The notes below the pieces were generated by a model that worked only from the letters and a program-made list of their open reading frames with translations, searched no databases and had not been told where the DNA came from. Of a DNA stretch of 64,000 nt, positions 63,601-64,000 are shown in pieces. How positions within the stretch are numbered: position 1 is the stretch's first letter; every line of letters starts with the position of its first letter. This DNA is from Echinococcus granulosus (lineage: Eukaryota; Platyhelminthes; Cestoda; Cyclophyllidea; Taeniidae), in contig NW_020170470.1 in NCBI RefSeq assembly GCF_000524195.1, positions 1 through 64,000 on the forward strand. The letters run 5' to 3'. The position numbers were made by a program, and so were the translations under genes.

Positions 63601-64000
63601 AAGCGAATAAAGGGTAAACAGTGGAAGTTCCTTTGAGCATTCAAACAACTGTACCACTGCGGTCTAAAAAAGAAAAAGTGCTTAATTCCACGACCCAAAT
63701 GGGTATTTATACAACGGAAAACGCACCTCTTTAGGTTTATCCTTGTTTTCGGAAAGCAGTTCCGTGACAAGAAGGACACTGAGTATCATCCTCAGAACAA
63801 CAGGTGGCAATAAAGGTGTACTCGCTGTTTTTTGGCGTCTGAGAGATTCAGGATCGGGGCAAAAGTCGGGCACATGGCTAAAAGTTCCGGTAAACTTGGG
63901 TAACATGTGATTTATACACTTAGCACCAAAGCGCTTAGTTTCTGAATGCAACATAAAACTGATATCATCAACAACTTCATTCAACAGTTGGGGATCGTCC
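57649..64000 (-). CDS. SMG5: SMG5, nonsense-mediated mRNA decay factor (N-terminus beyond window)
   Basis: SMG5 binds phosphorylated UPF1 with SMG7 and promotes its dephosphorylation and decay of nonsense transcripts. Minus-strand exons: >64000-63727, 63663-63432, 62987-62641, 62445-62301, 61859-60952, 60887-60623, 59823-59733, 59018-58844, 58091-57890 and a tentative last exon 57701-57649; every junction is in phase. The helical hairpin region comes first. A long acidic linker follows in 62987-62641 (EEDEDEDEDSEYSEGSDDY). Then comes the hallmark LPEDWLLRGMPSLSSLHETI with LTRFGREFAKLADGLGL. The C-terminal PIN domain has FSPYIVVDTFCLIGN, YVIIIPRKVIAHLDQLKK, RSATRVLEEQ, YVRIQTED and KITVLVGSKS. 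SMG5 PIN domains lack the full acidic catalytic set of SMG6. Here only the first Asp (VVDT) is clear. Confidence 0.9.

Overview
The window is eukaryotic nuclear DNA. Genes are split by GT-AG introns, spacing is wide (tens of kb for about seven recognisable genes), and there are no operons or ribosome binding sites. Many introns are extremely short (31-46 bp) beside others of several kb. With AT-rich non-coding sequence and divergent but recognisable animal orthologues, this points to a parasitic flatworm, most likely a tapeworm (cestode). That placement is inference; no species can be named from sequence alone.

Layout from left to right. 1-6795: no supported gene. 6796-8501 (-): casein kinase I alpha, five exons. 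8502-12567: only doubtful short ORFs and one hairpin. 12568-12990 (-): 6-pyruvoyl-tetrahydropterin synthase in one exon. 13884-19695 (+): LRSAM1-type E3 ubiquitin ligase (leucine-rich repeats, coiled coil, weak SAM-like stretch, PSAP motif, RING). 20694-25026 (-): GAB/DOS-type adaptor (PH domain, GRB2- and SHP2-type tyrosine motifs), convergent with LRSAM1. 26594-36055 (+): RBM48, divergent from the GAB gene, with a 7.5 kb last intron. About 37.5-38.9 kb (+): exon-like pieces of an unidentified gene. 41744-50761 (+): a protocadherin whose whole ectodomain and membrane segment lie in one 3.2 kb exon. About 52.3-56.2 kb (+): three exon-like pieces of an unidentified gene, one broken by a frameshift in a C run. 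57649 to beyond 64000 (-): SMG5, the nonsense-mediated-decay factor, whose N-terminus lies outside the window.

These are unrelated housekeeping and signalling genes rather than a cluster or pathway. Loose themes are receptor-tyrosine-kinase signalling (GAB), ESCRT-linked ubiquitylation (LRSAM1), RNA processing and surveillance (RBM48, SMG5), Wnt/CK1 signalling, tetrahydrobiopterin synthesis and cell adhesion. Exon models were built by hand from splice consensus, reading phase and family resemblance. For CK1, the GAB gene from its PH domain to the stop, RBM48, the protocadherin and SMG5, every junction keeps phase. I saw no transposase, reverse transcriptase, rRNA, convincing tRNA or CRISPR array.
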